Below are positions 10,620 to 21,689 of a DNA stretch of 64,000 nucleotides, piece after piece. Source of the stretch: Takakia lepidozioides (taxonomy: Eukaryota; Streptophyta; Takakiopsida; Takakiales; Takakiaceae). A model generated the notes under the pieces. The model made no database searches. It had not been told where the DNA came from and saw nothing but the letters and a program-made list of their open reading frames with translations. The stretch is taken from NCBI GenBank assembly GCA_030704615.1, contig CM060732.1, positions 42,637,053 to 42,701,052 of the forward strand, in the 5' to 3' direction. The translations under genes were made by a program, and so were the position numbers. Position 1 is the stretch's first letter; every line of letters begins with the position of its first letter.

Positions 10620-13110
10620 TTAAATACAAATAACTAGCTTTATTCTAGTTAGTTTCACACTGTGTTTATTTAACTTGACACATTCCTCCTTCGTGTACGG
10701 TTCTGGATTATTTTTGGACCGCTCTGCTCCTCCGAGTACTACCATGATATCATCAACCACAAACCTTTGTGTTTTCATGTAATCAATGTAGTCGTTCATG
10801 CTCCTCAAGGTTTGATCCTTACCCTTATATGGATTTCTAATGCTCACCCTCAAGTCCAGTATCCTCTGTGCCACCTTCTTGATCTGTCGTTGATTAAGCC
10901 CTTGAAGCTTTTGGATAGCCGACTTGGTCAATGGAATCTGCTCAGAGTTGCATACAATCCCCATAGCATCAATGATCTCCCCCTTGTCCCACTTTCGAAA
11001 CACAGTCTCCCACAACTCCCAGACGTCCTCATCAGCATGGACCAATGCCAACGCTTCTTTCGAGGAGTTCTTCTCCAGTATAACCAGTGCCGCTTGCATA
11101 AACCCCTGGGATGAAGAGCACAATTATTTTCAGACCCAACAAATTATCAGTGAGGAAATTCCAAAACCCATATCTACATACTAGTATGTACATAAATGAA
11201 GAAAAAGACTATTAGAATAATGTTTACCTTCCACAAGCCAGTCTCATTCTTTTTTACATTATCATTGTATTTCGGCGGTTTCCCAATTGATGCATAAAAG
11301 CTTCTCAAGTGACCCAATTTCTCGCTAAAAGTCGTGTCAAACTTTTGTGCTTTGTTCGGATCATTTTGAAGCTTGGAGAGCTTCACCAGTTGCAAGTGCT
11401 CTTTTGACCACACAATCCTGGCCGGCCATTCTCCAAAGTAGTTTGCGAGCTGCTCGTCTGTATCCAAATCCTCAACAAGTTCCTACAGATACAGTTCCAT
11501 GTTGTAAATATTTAATTCATTCGACGTCGACATTGATGTCGACGTTCAATTGACTCGACGGTATCCTACTTCATTCTAATAGACGTCCCTAGCATATAAC
11601 GTCGACATGAATGTCAAGGTTCTAGACCAATTTCAAATCTACTTGTTGAATTTTAGAGTCAAGAGACATAGACCTGGTTAGTGAGTACCTTGGCAGCCAC
11701 GATCGTATGTTGCCCTCCGATAATGAAAAATTTCGTCGAAGCATCGTCGATCTCCGCTGATCTCGTTGGTATCTTCTCACACACATCGTCCTCCTTCTCT
11801 GGATCAATTGGAGTGAGGTATACCGGATGTTGGGCATCCAGATGTCGGAGCTGCAGGGAGTCTGGTTTTGACCTCATCCTTGTGCTTGAGGTTCAAAGGT
11901 CGGTAAACCATATGTTTAGGAGCAAGATTCATCCGCGATATCGGTATTTTGAAAGTTCTACTAAAACCGAATGGAAACATGTCTCCGTAGTATTCTACTG
12001 GATTATTCGTCTTACTGGTGTTTCCGTTATTTGTTCCATGTTTTCATTACCGGCTGCGAACAATACATCCTGAAAACGGTCCTAGGAGCGGATAAATGTT
12101 TTGGTATCCTGACCGCAGTTGCTGTCTTCATTGAACTTGAATCCTTTTTTGATTGATTGTTTCATGAGGTTCTTGCGGACAAAATTTCCAGATGCTACGT
12201 ACCCGAATATTTTTGGCACCCTTCCATCCTCAGCAACAAAGATCACCAGCATTGGAGACTGCATGTTCGTCTGGATTTCCACTTCTTTCAAGTATGCGTA
12301 CTTGAGCTCTGTAACATTGCTTCCCGTCTTGTATTGAAACCGGAGCTTGTGATCTGGAGGTTCCCCAGCGACTTCAACGCCCCATTCCTTTATGCTGCTC
12401 TTCAATTTGTATATAGCTACATGTTCGGTCATGTATCCCGGGGATTTGACAGATAATAAATCCCCACAAATGTCTGCAGACATTCCGGGTTGGTAGTCTT
12501 CGGGGGCCTGAGAACTGCAAAAGCCATATGTCCAATATTTGATCAGGAAAACACCTCGACATTAATGTCGATGTTAGAAAATGTTTATGATATGACCATG
12601 ATATTTAATCACACTATCTTTTCCACATACAAATGAAGGACAAACCAAATCCCACAAGTTTTGTAAGCTCAAACACATTGAAAATCTTTGTAAATATCCA
12701 TCTTTTATTCACATCAGAGAGCAACTGAGATCTACAACGCATTACTCAACAATGAGACAACATTATTCAAATGTCCAGAGACCAGTGTCTTCATCACAAT
12801 AGATTTGGCCTAACCAAACAGGTTCCAAAAGATGACTCCTCTTTTGATCTTGATCTTGAGTTCCCGACAGCCCAAGAATCTTGGCACAGACGTTGTCCAT
12901 GGGTAGCTCATATTCTTCGGGGTATGACGTGCATGGAACGTAAGTCTCTGGACTATATGTTTCTGGACTGTATGTTTCAGGAACATATGTAGGGTAGAAT
13001 AACATGTATTCATATGGCCGTTGGATTTTCGTTGAGAGGAAGGAATGTACTGTGGTGAGGTTGGCATGTATTCATGGGAGGACGGATAATATCCAGGCGA
13101 ATCTGCTGCC
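10620..13110 (-). CDS. Spliced gene for a ParB-like (GGQH) protein, partly decayed
   Basis: Minus-strand exons with good GT-AG borders: one ending AAK at 11689; 11228-11482 (ELVEDLDTDEQLANYFGEW..KNETGLWK); 10620-11105 (GFMQAALVILEK..VKLTRIKLVICI, then stop). All three junctions are phase 0; introns are 11483-11688 and 11106-11227. The segment FFIIGGQHTIVAAK resembles the G-x-H core of ParB N-terminal domains, and IVWSKEHLQLVKLSKLQNDPNK follows. Upstream lie 11860-12010 (MFPFGF..APKHMVYRPLNLKHKDE), a 133-residue frame 12483-12082, and a Pro/Tyr-rich stretch near 12950-13080 with three 15-bp repeats (PETYS). One-base shifts near 11860 and 13020 are needed to join all parts. Function unknown; such proteins can travel with transposons. 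Exons 11105-11689 are firmest, the 5' structure is weak. Confidence 0.5.
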
Positions 13111-14072
13111 TCCGGATGATGAATAGGCTATTTCAGGTGGTTCAATGAGGTTCGGAAGCTCGTATTTAGGAGTTATGGGAATTGGGTAGAAGCTCGATGA
13201 ATATTCAATCGTTTCATCATTCCAGGATAATCACTCCTACACAACCACCTATGAACTGCCTCAGTTCATTGAAACACAAAATCTTGTTGATCCTACTTTT
13301 CCAAAGAATTGTTCTAAATTAACTCGACCTCGACATGAATGTCGACGTCCATTCGCAGAAAACCGTTTTCCTAAATTGCCTGTCCTGCTGAGTAGACAAC
13401 CAGTGACAGTTAGTTTCAACCTATCTCACATGACGCTTCATCATCTACTGAAATAACTGCAGTTAGATTTACGCTGCACTTAATATAACTCTATTGTTAT
13501 ATAGAGTTATATCAGAATCTTAACGTCGACATTAATGTCGAGGTTCTTCATCTATTGTTTATTGATTAACAGTACTTGAGGTAATTGTAATCTTCAGTCC
13601 ACGTAGAGTTGTGAAGAAAACTAATCTTATTGCATGAGAACGTTGACATTAATGTCGAGGTCCAATTCCCTCGTTGGATAGTCAACTAACGTGTTCATCC
13701 AAATTATGTAAAAAAACGTGAAATCTACAAATGCTATTACAAAAAGCTAATGTCTAGGCTTACCTCCCCCTCCTCGACACTAATATGAGAGTCCTCAACC
13801 TCGACATTAATGTCCAGGAAGTTTAAAAGGTTCATCAGCAACCTGCTTACGTACACTGGAAAACTGAAAGATGTTCAATTTATACATGATGCCTCTAAAC
13901 CTTGACATTCATGTCGAGGTTCCCTCCCCTTGTTGGACAGCAATAACAAAAGTGCTCATGTAGATGGTTGACAATATATGACACCCATACATGGGACCGA
14001 AACATCTACACCCATACTGGGGTCCCGAAATGCCTACATGCATTAATGTACCTCGACATCAATGTCAATATT
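11524..14072. repeat. 24-bp dyad palindrome family, cluster of nine copies
   Basis: Copies at 11524, 11598, 12553, 13327, 13522, 13639, 13797, 13898 and 14050, each 22-24 bp. The half-site is AACGTCGACATT (variants AACCTCGACATT, AACGTTGACATT) followed by its reverse complement, so the consensus is a near-perfect palindrome with a central TTAA. Two copies lie in the 11483-11688 intron of the ParB-like gene. Spacing is irregular (74 bp to about 960 bp) and flanks are unrelated, so this is not a tandem array. A degenerate copy is at 13772. Confidence 0.85.
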
Positions 14073-14214
14073 GTTTACAAAGAGAGTCGTCCTGATGTCC
14101 ACATACATTGCACATTATGTTGACATTACAATAGACCTACTTTGCAAAATCGGGCAACATTATGTCGAACTATATTGGAGAGATACTCCAAATTTACTCG
14201 AGATTTGTGTGTGT
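13111..14214. other. AT-rich spacer with palindromes only
   Basis: Apart from six members of the 24-bp palindrome family I see no gene, tandem repeat or RNA here. Confidence 0.4.
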
Positions 14215-14345
14215 GAGAGATTAACTCTAGGTGTGTGTTTGTGATTTGCTCTAGGTGTGTGCATATGTGTCAGCATTTTTAATTAATTCTAGGTGTATGT
14301 GATTGTATGTTCTACTGATTTGCTCTAGGTGCGTTCATTGAGTTA
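14215..14345. repeat. Degenerate minisatellite with CTCTAGGTGTGTG core
   Basis: Four irregular units share (a/c)TCTAGGTGTGTG/ATG, often preceded by gatttg, at about 14225, 14250, 14288 and 14325. Units are 25-40 bp, imperfect and not coding. Confidence 0.6.
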
Positions 14346-15228
14346 TACCTGGCCATGAGTATGCTCCAACCTCACTCTCTTTAACTTGCAAACAAGGCAG
14401 ACAACTGTCAATTGGTGGACCAATGAAATCAAACTAAAGAAATCGAAATCAAACTCAAACTCAAGATAATTCAAAATGAGTCATCTATTATACATGCTGC
14501 AATTTGGAATTGTGTTTGTACCTCTATTTTATCTCTGCCCTGCTGGAATGTATTTGTTGCCCGTGTTGCTCCTATGCAGCTCCTGTTGCTCCTGTCCCTA
14601 CTCAGCCTATTGGAGCTTAAATTGCAGGGCTAAGGTTCTGAAACCCTTATTTTAACAAGCACATGGACAAAGAGATAGAGAAGAAACATGGGCAAAGAGA
14701 GAGAGAGAAGAAACTTGAAACTTGAAATAAGCATTAAGAAACCATAAAATATTCATGGCGCCTTTGAACATCAAATAGACCCGAGAGGAACAGAAAATTG
14801 CAATTACCCTTGTGTGTCATGAGTTCTTTCACCTGAGAGAAGCTCCCATCAAATCTGTTAAGGGTGTGTTTACATCTTTGTTTACCAACATTCAATGTCA
14901 AGACTCCCTCCTTTACTCCCCTCTCCCTCCTTCTATATTTCTCTTAGGGCAGAAATCCCACCTTAGAACATCAAACAAAAGTTGAGAGGAAATGAATATG
15001 CAATTACCTCTGTGCCCGCACATCGTCCTCCCCTGCGCACAAATGTCTCAGGCAGCCCGCCCTCCAGCTCCCACTCCAGCTCCCTCTCTTCCCCCGCCGC
15101 GCTGCTCGCCCCTGTCGCTCTACCCTCTCCCTTGCAACACCTCGTAGCAGCTCCCCGCTCACAGATTGTTATCCCGTCGCAGCTCCTCTCCATCCTCCTC
15201 TCGTCCCCTTTGCTGTGCAGTACGTTCG
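14346..15228. other. Spacer, nothing identified
   Basis: Low-complexity AG-rich and C-rich stretches (an agagagag run near 14700, CT/CCT-rich 15030-15220). The open frames here follow from base composition and are not called. Confidence 0.4.
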
Positions 15229-15389
15229 CCATTGGATCGTCAAGATCCAACGGCTTGGACAAACCAACAAACAAAAAAAAACAAAAAATATCCACCCAAC
15301 CCCACGTCCGTTGGATCTTCAAAATCCAACAGCTGCAGCGCCACGTAGGGCAACCACCCCGTGATCCGTTGGATCTGGAGATCCAACGG
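15229..15389. repeat. CCGTTGGATC palindrome family, three copies
   Basis: Copies at 15229-15253, 15308-15332 and 15366-15389 read CCGTTGGATC, 4-5 variable bases, then GATCCAACGG (minor mismatches in the first two), spaced about 58-79 bp and separated by A-rich tracts. Two more are at 17239-17263 and 17498-17532 and a half-site near 17730. Confidence 0.85.
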
Positions 15390-15519
15390 TTTCAACCAAC
15401 AGCCAAAAAAAAAACACACAATTAAATTTGGGAGGGTGGCAGCGGCGGCGGCGGCTCTATTAGGGAAACCTCCCGAGCTCGCTCCACCGAAATCTGAAAA
15501 AAGAAAAAGAAATCCATGG

Positions 15520-16135
15520 CGCCTCGCCCCGTGGCCTGGCGCTGCAGAACGCATGTGCGCGCGCTGGCCCCACGAGCCACATTACACACGAGCGGGTAGG
15601 CCATACGCTGGCGTGGGCCCACAAGGCGAGGCGCGTCAACAGCAGCCGTCATCCACCAAAAAAAAAAAAAAAACCCAATGTATGGTGCTTCGCCACTTAA
15701 CGCCTGTCCGTCGTGCGGAACGTGACAGGCCACAGCTCGCGCATGCAGGCTGTATCGCCTGGCCGTGTGGCGACCGCCACCAACCCCGGATTTATAAAAA
15801 ATAAAAAATAAAAAATAAATAAAAAAAATAAAAAACAGTGTTTGGCACTTCGCCACGTGGCGCCTGCAAGTGCGTGCGGAACGTGGCAGGCCAGGGCGCG
15901 CACATGCGGGCTGTACCGCCTGGCCGAGTGGCGATGCGCCAAGAGTGCGGCCAAAAAAGAAAAAAGAACAAAAACAAAAAACAAAAAAACAAAAAAACGC
16001 CTTCCCCGCGTGTGCGGAAACTGGCCACACGGCTGTAGCACCTGGCCAAGTGCGCCAAGTTTGCGGCCTAGCGTGGACCCACGAGGCCTGGCACCGCCAC
16101 GAAAAAAAACACAAACAAAAACATATTAAAAAACA
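15520..16135. repeat. GC-rich repeat units separated by A tracts
   Basis: Two good copies (about 15688-15780 and 15842-15945) and two partial ones (about 15520-15600, 16000-16065) share cttcgccac..cgcctg, gtgcggaacgtg(g/a)caggcca, cgc(a)catgc(g/a)ggctgta and cgcctggccg. Units are split by A-rich runs (15658-15674, 15797-15836, 15953-15998, 16101-16130). The period of the two best copies is about 155 bp. The long Lys- and Phe-rich open frames here come from the A/T tracts. Confidence 0.75.
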
Positions 16136-16148
16136 TGGCGCACTTTAA

Positions 16149-16968
16149 CCCTTAAGTTCCCAAGCCCATTTTTTACTTTTTACCAATTTTGGGTACCCAA
16201 CTGCGGTAAATTGCCCCTAGAAACCTACCAAAAATCATCAAAAGATTCCAGCCTTATAGTAGTGGGCGCAGCTCATTTATGCATGACATACCAAAAAAAG
16301 AGCCAAGTCCACCGTGGAAATTGTGAGATTATAGCGTTGGCCCGGACCTCAAATATCAGGTCTCAAGGAAAAAGTGAGAAAGAAATTGGTTTGACCAAAT
16401 CAAAACCTAGCTTTATCCAATTTTGTTTGCCCCAAGACCCACCATTTCCAAATCAATAGTGGAGTGGCTATGACCCCACTAAATTGCATGTCCAACTGAT
16501 TTTTTCACCTATGCTTGCTATGCATGCAATTACATGGGGGGTTGAAATCTCAAAATTGACAAGAGAAAATGTGCCTCCAAATGAAGTACTTTTTTTTCTA
16601 CAAAGTTTTTGAAAGCCAATGGTGGATGTGTGTATGTAATGCTCACACACCAGATGGTGAAGTATTTTTTCCGAAATTGCTAATTTTCTGCCAAAAATGG
16701 CCTTTGGAGTGCAATCTGTTTTGGGCTTGTTTACCTGCCACGTCAGCGGTCAACAAGCCATTTTCAGGCCCACGTAAAAATGAGATCTAAGATATATTTT
16801 TTAGGTCACAGCTTTTGTTTTTTTTTAGTTTTGTTTTTTGCATCATACTCGAGACAAATCCCTTGTCATTAAAGCTTCAAGAGTGGGCCCCATCAGATTA
16901 GATCTGCAAAAATTAGGTGGAACCTCAAATTCAAAGTGACCCGATTCAGGTCGCTTGGGACTTAAGGG
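16149..16968. mobile_element. piggyBac-like non-autonomous element (MITE), TTAA-flanked
   Basis: The left end reads TTAA (16145-16148) then CCCTTAAGTTCCCAAGC; the right end reads GCTTGGGACTTAAGGG then TTAA (16969-16972). The ends are inverted repeats of 16-17 bp with a one-base gap, start with CCC, and sit between two TTAA copies: the target-site and terminal signature of piggyBac elements. The 820-bp body has no plausible transposase (longest frame 82 codons, composition-driven), so it would depend on a transposase elsewhere. The pattern is specific but based on a single copy. Confidence 0.7.
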
Positions 16969-16972
16969 TTAA

Positions 16973-18526
16973 CATTTCAATTGTTTCCTATTATCTTGCT
17001 ATTAATATATATACTATAAGCAATGCATGTAATCTCAAAATGTGATGTGTAGTTCAACGGTAAGCTTCATCCTTGTGTTTGGTTTCCTGTATAGAAGGTG
17101 TTGTAGAATTACTCTTATGCAGGTAATTTCATCTTGTTTTGCACTTTCAACCTATAATAAGATATAGAAAGTAGATAATAAGTAACTGGAAAATAGAAAA
17201 ATTAGAAATAGGGTATAAAAATTAGTAGTACGTCCCATCCGTTGGATCTCCACGATCCAACGGCTTCCCCGCCCTCGAAAAAAAAAAAAAAAAAAAAAAA
17301 AATCAGCTGCTGAGGGTTCTGTTGAACCTCAACGCACATGCCAATGTCTTCACTATTGAGCCCGCCACAACAAATAACCCCAGCCGCCGTCGAGGTGCAC
17401 ATTCAGGTAAAATAAATGGTCGATAATAAATAATAGCTAAGTGGAAAATAAGCAAATAGTACATATGGAATTAATAAGAAATCGTGGGTCCTCCCATCCG
17501 TTGGATCCTTGGCATTCACTGCGATCCAACGGCTCCCCTCTTCCCCGTCGAACTTCGGCGCACACGTCGAGGTCTTTGGAATCAAATGACTTTCGCCCGA
17601 CCCATAAACAAAAGCCCAAAAATGAAAATAAACATGTTTGACCTCATCCGTGGTTGAGAGTTAGGTCAAATGACGCTCCATCACAAAATAAAGGTAGGGT
17701 TTATGGCGGCGCCTTGGGGTTAGGTCAAACCTCACCGCCGTTGGATTGCGATAAGCCAATAGCAGAGATCTTGGCGATCGAACGGACAGTGTGCGGCTTA
17801 ACTTCGCGATACGCGGCACGCCCTCCATTATATCGTCAAGATCATTTGACGGGTCGCGGGCTCTCTACGTCCGTCAGATTCGTGACAGTCCTAATCAACG
17901 GTTGGAGCACTTGATCCATGTGGTGTATTCTTAATCATTTGCATGGGCGCATTAACAGCGTCCTGACCACCGCCAGATCTGATGGGAGTCCATATCCATG
18001 GCGGGAACACTCCATCCTTGTGCTCGTTTACGCACCTATGTGAGTGTACCACGTACACCATACGTTAGGCAGAGGCACATATAATATGTCATTATGCACT
18101 CATGCGTTTTTTGTTTTTTTGTTTGTTTGTTTGTTTGTTTTTTTTTTTTTTTTTTTTTTTTTTTCCCTGTTTGGTTCTGTCCTCCTCAGTCTGTCCTCTA
18201 GTCTGTCCTACTCAGCCCATCCTGTTTCGTGTACCTTTGCATCTTTTTTGTGTACCTTTGCATCAGCCAATATTTTCATGGGTATTTGCCTTAAGCTTTA
18301 GGGTTTACCAGAGCATCTGTTCATGTACATACACGAGTTCATCGTGTAGTCACATTATGTTCAAGCACATTACTGTTTGTTTTAGGTTTTAGAGATTTCA
18401 AGGTTTGCTTCATTTCTTCGTTACATACCTTAGTCTCCCTACATTTATACAATTATCGTTATTTAACTATCATCCATGCCTCATCCACTTGGATGATTAT
18501 TTATCCATTTTTTATTTATCCATAGT
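16973..18526. other. Spacer with homopolymers and two CCGTTGGATC palindromes
   Basis: Holds palindromes at 17239-17263 and 17498-17532, a 25-base A run at 17278-17302, and a (gttt)n/T run at about 18113-18164 ending in 27 T. No gene seen. Confidence 0.5.
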
Positions 18527-19029
18527 AACGTCGACATTAGTGTCAAGGTCTGGCGGATTGTTGTTTAAATACAAGCTAAAGTCTCATCACTTGACCTTCA
18601 CTCTGTCCCACATCACATCAAATACCTGAAAGTACATACTAGTGCATCTGAATATAATAACATGTCTTCTTCTTCACTTGGTTTTTTTTTTTTTTTCCTA
18701 GGTCTTCATTAACATATTCACCTGATTTATTGAATGACTCTATATTAGGATATCCAGTAAATGTTGCTATTTTCTATCTATCTTTATCCGTCGAGACTAA
18801 AAAACGTCGACATTCATATCGACGTTATATTTTTTACATCATTTCTTATTTTTCTTGGTCCTCATCGACACATCCACATGACATATTCTAATTCTCTTAA
18901 TATTTCTTCTTCGGTCGGAGTTTTCTTTCTTTCTATCTCTTAATTAGGATATTCCGCTACAGTCATTCTATTTTTCCTATTTATGTCTATCAGTAGAGAC
19001 TAAGGATCGTTGACATTCATTTCGACGTT
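18527..19029. repeat. 24-bp dyad palindrome family, second cluster
   Basis: Three copies at 18527-18550, 18803-18826 and 19006-19029, same half-site AACGTCGACATT and its complement as at 11.5-14.1 kb, with 1-4 mismatches. Confidence 0.8.
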
Positions 19030-19144
19030 CTGTCTTTTTTCGCAATGGATTCCTTATCATCTGGTCTTAAAATCTTTCTCTGTCACAAAACGTCGAGGGT
19101 TGTAGTTGCAACTGGCAACTGCCTGAATGTGACTAGTCTTCTCA

Positions 19145-19573
19145 GTGTCATGGGCGTCCATGACCTCATCAACAATTAGTGTGATAATCACTATATTTGA
19201 TAATGGCTATGAGACGATGCAATTGCCAAATCTTCATATGGATGTAGACATACTAACTGAGGCTCTTGGGACACCTGTCATGTGGGATTTGTGTGACATC
19301 TCTTTGGACTATCCTACCTCTAGTCCAGAATGTCTTTTCTCGTCCGAAGATGGAAATGGATCAGAAGAATCCGTGGATGGAGAAAATTCTCAGAGCCCTC
19401 TTGGAAGAAGTAATTGGGAAAATTGTATGTGTATCATCTTAACGGAAGAAGACGGTGACATCTACGAGAGAAGAATACACGAATGCATTCCGGACGAGGT
19501 GATACTTTGTGACAAACTCGGGGAGGATTATGTTGGTGTTCTCATTACCAGGGTGCTAGTGGGAGGATGTTGA
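19145..19573 (+). CDS. Unrecognised acidic ORF
   Basis: A 142-codon plus-strand frame contains MDVDILTEALGTPVMWDLCDI, an acidic serine-rich stretch (SSEDGNGSEESVDGENSQS) and NCMCIILTEEDGDIYERRIHE. The family is not recognised. It lies 250 bp before the DUF7869-like pseudogene on the same strand and could be its 5' part or an unrelated chance frame. No zinc or membrane motif. Confidence 0.3.
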   Translation: MSWASMTSSTISVIITIFDNGYETMQLPNLHMDVDILTEALGTPVMWDLCDISLDYPTSSPECLFSSEDGNGSEESVDGENSQSPLGRSNWENCMCIILTEEDGDIYERRIHECIPDEVILCDKLGEDYVGVLITRVLVGGC

Positions 19574-19779
19574 TCTCTCATGTCCATTGTCAAGTGACCT
19601 TTGATTAGAACAAAATTCTTGCAAAATGGAAGGTCGCTTTCGAAATATCTACAAAATTGATGGCTAATGAGCCGGAGGATGGTGAGTATGGTATCAAAAA
19701 TGTTACTCTCGTTATAAGAAAGCTCTTGACAAACATTTAAAACATCAAGAGTCTTGCCGGAGATTCTACCATAGTTGGA

Positions 19780-21430
19780 GGAATGAATCAGTTATGATGC
19801 CAACATAATTCTTATGCATCATTCATGATAAGATGGATCATCGAAAAACTGCTCTTCCACGTTTGTAAACAACGAACAAGATGATTTCAGGCTTGGGGCA
19901 GCTTCCAGTGTTTATGGCGGGTATCGTTACTCACGGTCACGGAGATGACGCATACGCTCAATATTTGATGGATTTTTGGCCAGCAGATCCCAACTTCGTT
20001 ATATGATCTTTGGCTAGAATTTTGCGACAATTGGAGAAACCAACACGTCGTGAATCAATGGCCCTTTTTGACAACCCCATGCAAACTGATTTCTTTGAAG
20101 TCATAATGAGAGGAATATCCAGGTGTTTCGATGTTTTGAAGTCTTGTTCTGAAAATGATAAGAAATGAGCGCTTCCATTACCACGAAGATTGTATCTACA
20201 AATGGACAATTGTGTCAAAGACAACAAGAATATGTGGATGTTAGCGTTCTTATTACTGCTTACTGCAAGAGGGATGTTCGAAGAAATTCAACTTGGTTTC
20301 CTCATGGTTGGCCGTACGCATAAGGACATTGATGCTTATTTTAGTTACCTTTTGAAGAAATTGAAAGAGAACAGCACCTATGTTCTTTCCGATCTCATGA
20401 AAAAATTCATGGTATCTCAAGACCTACAGTTCATTCCGCAAATAATTCAAGAAGTTCTAGAGTTCAAGGATTTTGTCGATGGCTTTATTTTGGAGGGGAA
20501 TGAGGCTTTGGTTGGAGCTACGGAAATGTACATTTTTTTCGGTTTTTTGTTGATTCGGATGGTTGGCCTCTAATGCAATACAAAAAATCTGCAACAGATT
20601 CCGATTGGCTTCCAAAAAATGGCAATGTCAAAATGTGGAAAACCAAAGACGATGGTTCTCCAATGCTTCCAGTTTGATAGCCGAAACCGCTCCGTAAGAG
20701 ACATATTTGGGGAAATGGCGAGGAAGCATCGGAGAAACAATCTTGCATCAAGTCCAGTATTAAAAAGTACATAGATTTTTGGAAAAAATGGACGCTCTTC
20801 GATGATCAATATGGAAATATCATGAAACAATATGATCAATATTGGGCGGATATTCTTGAAGAACTTGACCTTCCGTTGGAGGAGCCAAATGACGAACTTA
20901 TCGAAGGATTTTGGCCAGTAACAAAATGGGTCGAGCACCACAGGAGAGGCGGTGTTCATCGACAATCTCAAGACGCATTGTCCAATAATGAAGATATTGT
21001 GGAACCGTATTGTGGGCCGAGATGTGACCGTCCGAAAATACCGTTGAATCCATTCAAGGATATTGAGAAGAGATTCTTTGTCCTTGTTCCTCCAAATGAT
21101 ACGGAGACTTTTCCTGTTTGGATGTGAATGACAATATCGGATGTTGTACGAGATAGAGAAGATCACAATTACAAAAAGCTTCTTGTAGAGTGGTGAGACT
21201 GAAGAAATGAGACAATCCTATATATGCGGATAGATACAAAGATTGTTAGTCCAAAAATTGGGAGTAACCCAATGGATCCCGCTCAATGGATTCATGTTGA
21301 CAATGTAGTGTGGACAATGTCACTGAGAAAAAATAAGCAAGCACATAAAAGATAACTGCTCGAGAGGCGGACAATGCTAGAGCAAATTTGGAATTAGCAA
21401 ATCATCAAGATAATGAAAACTAAAATGGTA
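19780..21430 (+). pseudogene. DUF7869-like, transposon-associated protein, decayed
   Basis: Markers along the plus strand: DKMD (19827-19838), LGQLPVFMAGIVTHGHGDDAYAQY, LYLQMDNCVKDNKNMWMLAFLLLL (from about 20187), FLMVGRTHKDIDAYFSYL (VGRTHKDID 20307-20333), then DSDGWPLMQYKKSA, GFWPVTKW and DRPKIPLNPFKDIEKRFFVLVPP (to 21127). The LDN..NKN and VGHTH-x-DID blocks are those of the DUF7869 family of large repetitive eukaryotic proteins, where His is usual in place of the Arg seen here. In-frame stops (near 19857, 20006, 20166, 20678, 21125 and beyond) and at least one shift (near 20570) break it. The acidic residues suggest a nuclease or transposase role, but that is inference. Confidence 0.6.
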
Positions 21431-21689
21431 TGAATGCAGACAACTCTCCAACTTTCTTGTTTTCTTGTAATGTTTTAAATCTCAATGACTTTGACTGATG
21501 GATAAAAAATAATTGTTTTACTCAATTATAATGTTGTTCATTCTTCTAGCCAAATTTGGACCACCTTCAATAAATTTTGTATGAATAAATTTTGTTACAG
21601 TGGTTGAGATTTAAAAAAAAACCTTTGCTTAGTAATACTTGCAAGTTTCTATATAACCTCATAATTTTATTTTATTTATTTTATTTATT

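Noticed and set aside
15760-16130. Long Lys- or Phe-rich frames on both strands
   Set aside because: They come from A/T tracts between GC-rich repeats, in several frames at once.
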